The translations under genes and the position numbers were made by a program. A stretch of DNA of 64,000 nt. Source: Chitinophagaceae bacterium DXS (GTDB lineage: Bacteria > Bacteroidota > Bacteroidia > Chitinophagales > Chitinophagaceae). The notes beneath the pieces were generated by a model. The model was not told the DNA's origin, made no database searches, and saw only the letters and a list, made by a program, of their open reading frames with translations. The stretch is taken from the NCBI GenBank assembly GCA_030345135.1, contig CP128386.1:4694548-4758547 (forward strand). Reading direction: 5' to 3'. Below are positions 63,921-64,000 of the stretch, in pieces; position 1 is the stretch's first letter; the number at the start of each line of letters is the position of its first letter.

Positions 63921-64000
63921 TTTAAAATTAAACCGCGCAAATCGCAGAATTATGACATGCAGGCCATAACTTAGATAACCAAACTATTTTGCTATGTCAT

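Overview
The window reads as chromosome of a Bacteroidota bacterium, most likely a member of the Chitinophagaceae or a close relative. The reasons are the protein families (PVC-type haem lipoprotein, two-part signal peptidase I with an extra N-terminal membrane region, DUF4397 lipoprotein, PycTM/DUF5706 domain, LytTR regulators, GH9/GH3/GH130 enzymes), lipoprotein signals, and promoter -7 boxes of the Bacteroidota TAnnTTTG type placed very close to start codons. There is no rRNA, CRISPR array or phage. One transfer RNA gene is intact.

Layout. 1-5.5 kb: aspartokinase, a deacetylase lipoprotein, a GreA/GreB-like factor, then pyrR and pyrB. 5.7-11.9 kb: coaD, a GH130 enzyme facing two GT4 glycosyltransferase genes, and a Nudix hydrolase. 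12.2-13.5 kb: pyrE and an exported HMA-domain protein. 14.1-17.3 kb: a leftward three-gene terpenoid-like cluster made of two paralogous class I isoprenoid-synthase-fold proteins and an exported protein with a class II cyclase DxDD motif. 17.6-24.7 kb: an M42 peptidase, an exported sugar isomerase-like protein, a large cytochrome-c lipoprotein and a GH9 cellulase. 25-35.3 kb: a leftward run of five closely spaced genes: HD-PycTM membrane protein, polyphosphate kinase, beta-propeller lipoprotein, a phosphatase/kinase-like/outer-membrane-barrel fusion, and a GAF protein. 35.9-39.2 kb: an Hpt/LytTR pair, a KAS III-like enzyme and an RRM protein. 39.2-43 kb: repeat-rich spacers around a GH3 enzyme. 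43-58.5 kb: a deaminase, SRPBCC proteins with ArsR and AraC regulators, an MFS transporter, signal peptidase I, a Crp-CMD-HD operon and an ABC exporter operon. 59.2-61.1 kb: a tRNA-Lys repeat array split by an ISAon1/ISL3-like element with 8-bp target duplications. 61.3-64 kb: an SDR enzyme, a SAM hydrolase-like protein and a small-ORF unit.

The most unusual material is (a) the terpenoid-like cluster, whose class II-like member carries a signal peptide; (b) the polyphosphate-centred operon with a Pycsar-type effector domain but no cyclase; (c) intergenic minisatellites built from many different heptamer families; (d) the degenerating tRNA-Lys array; and (e) two small-RNA candidates and one promoter-sORF-terminator unit in gaps. 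All functional statements rest on reading motifs by eye; no database search was run.
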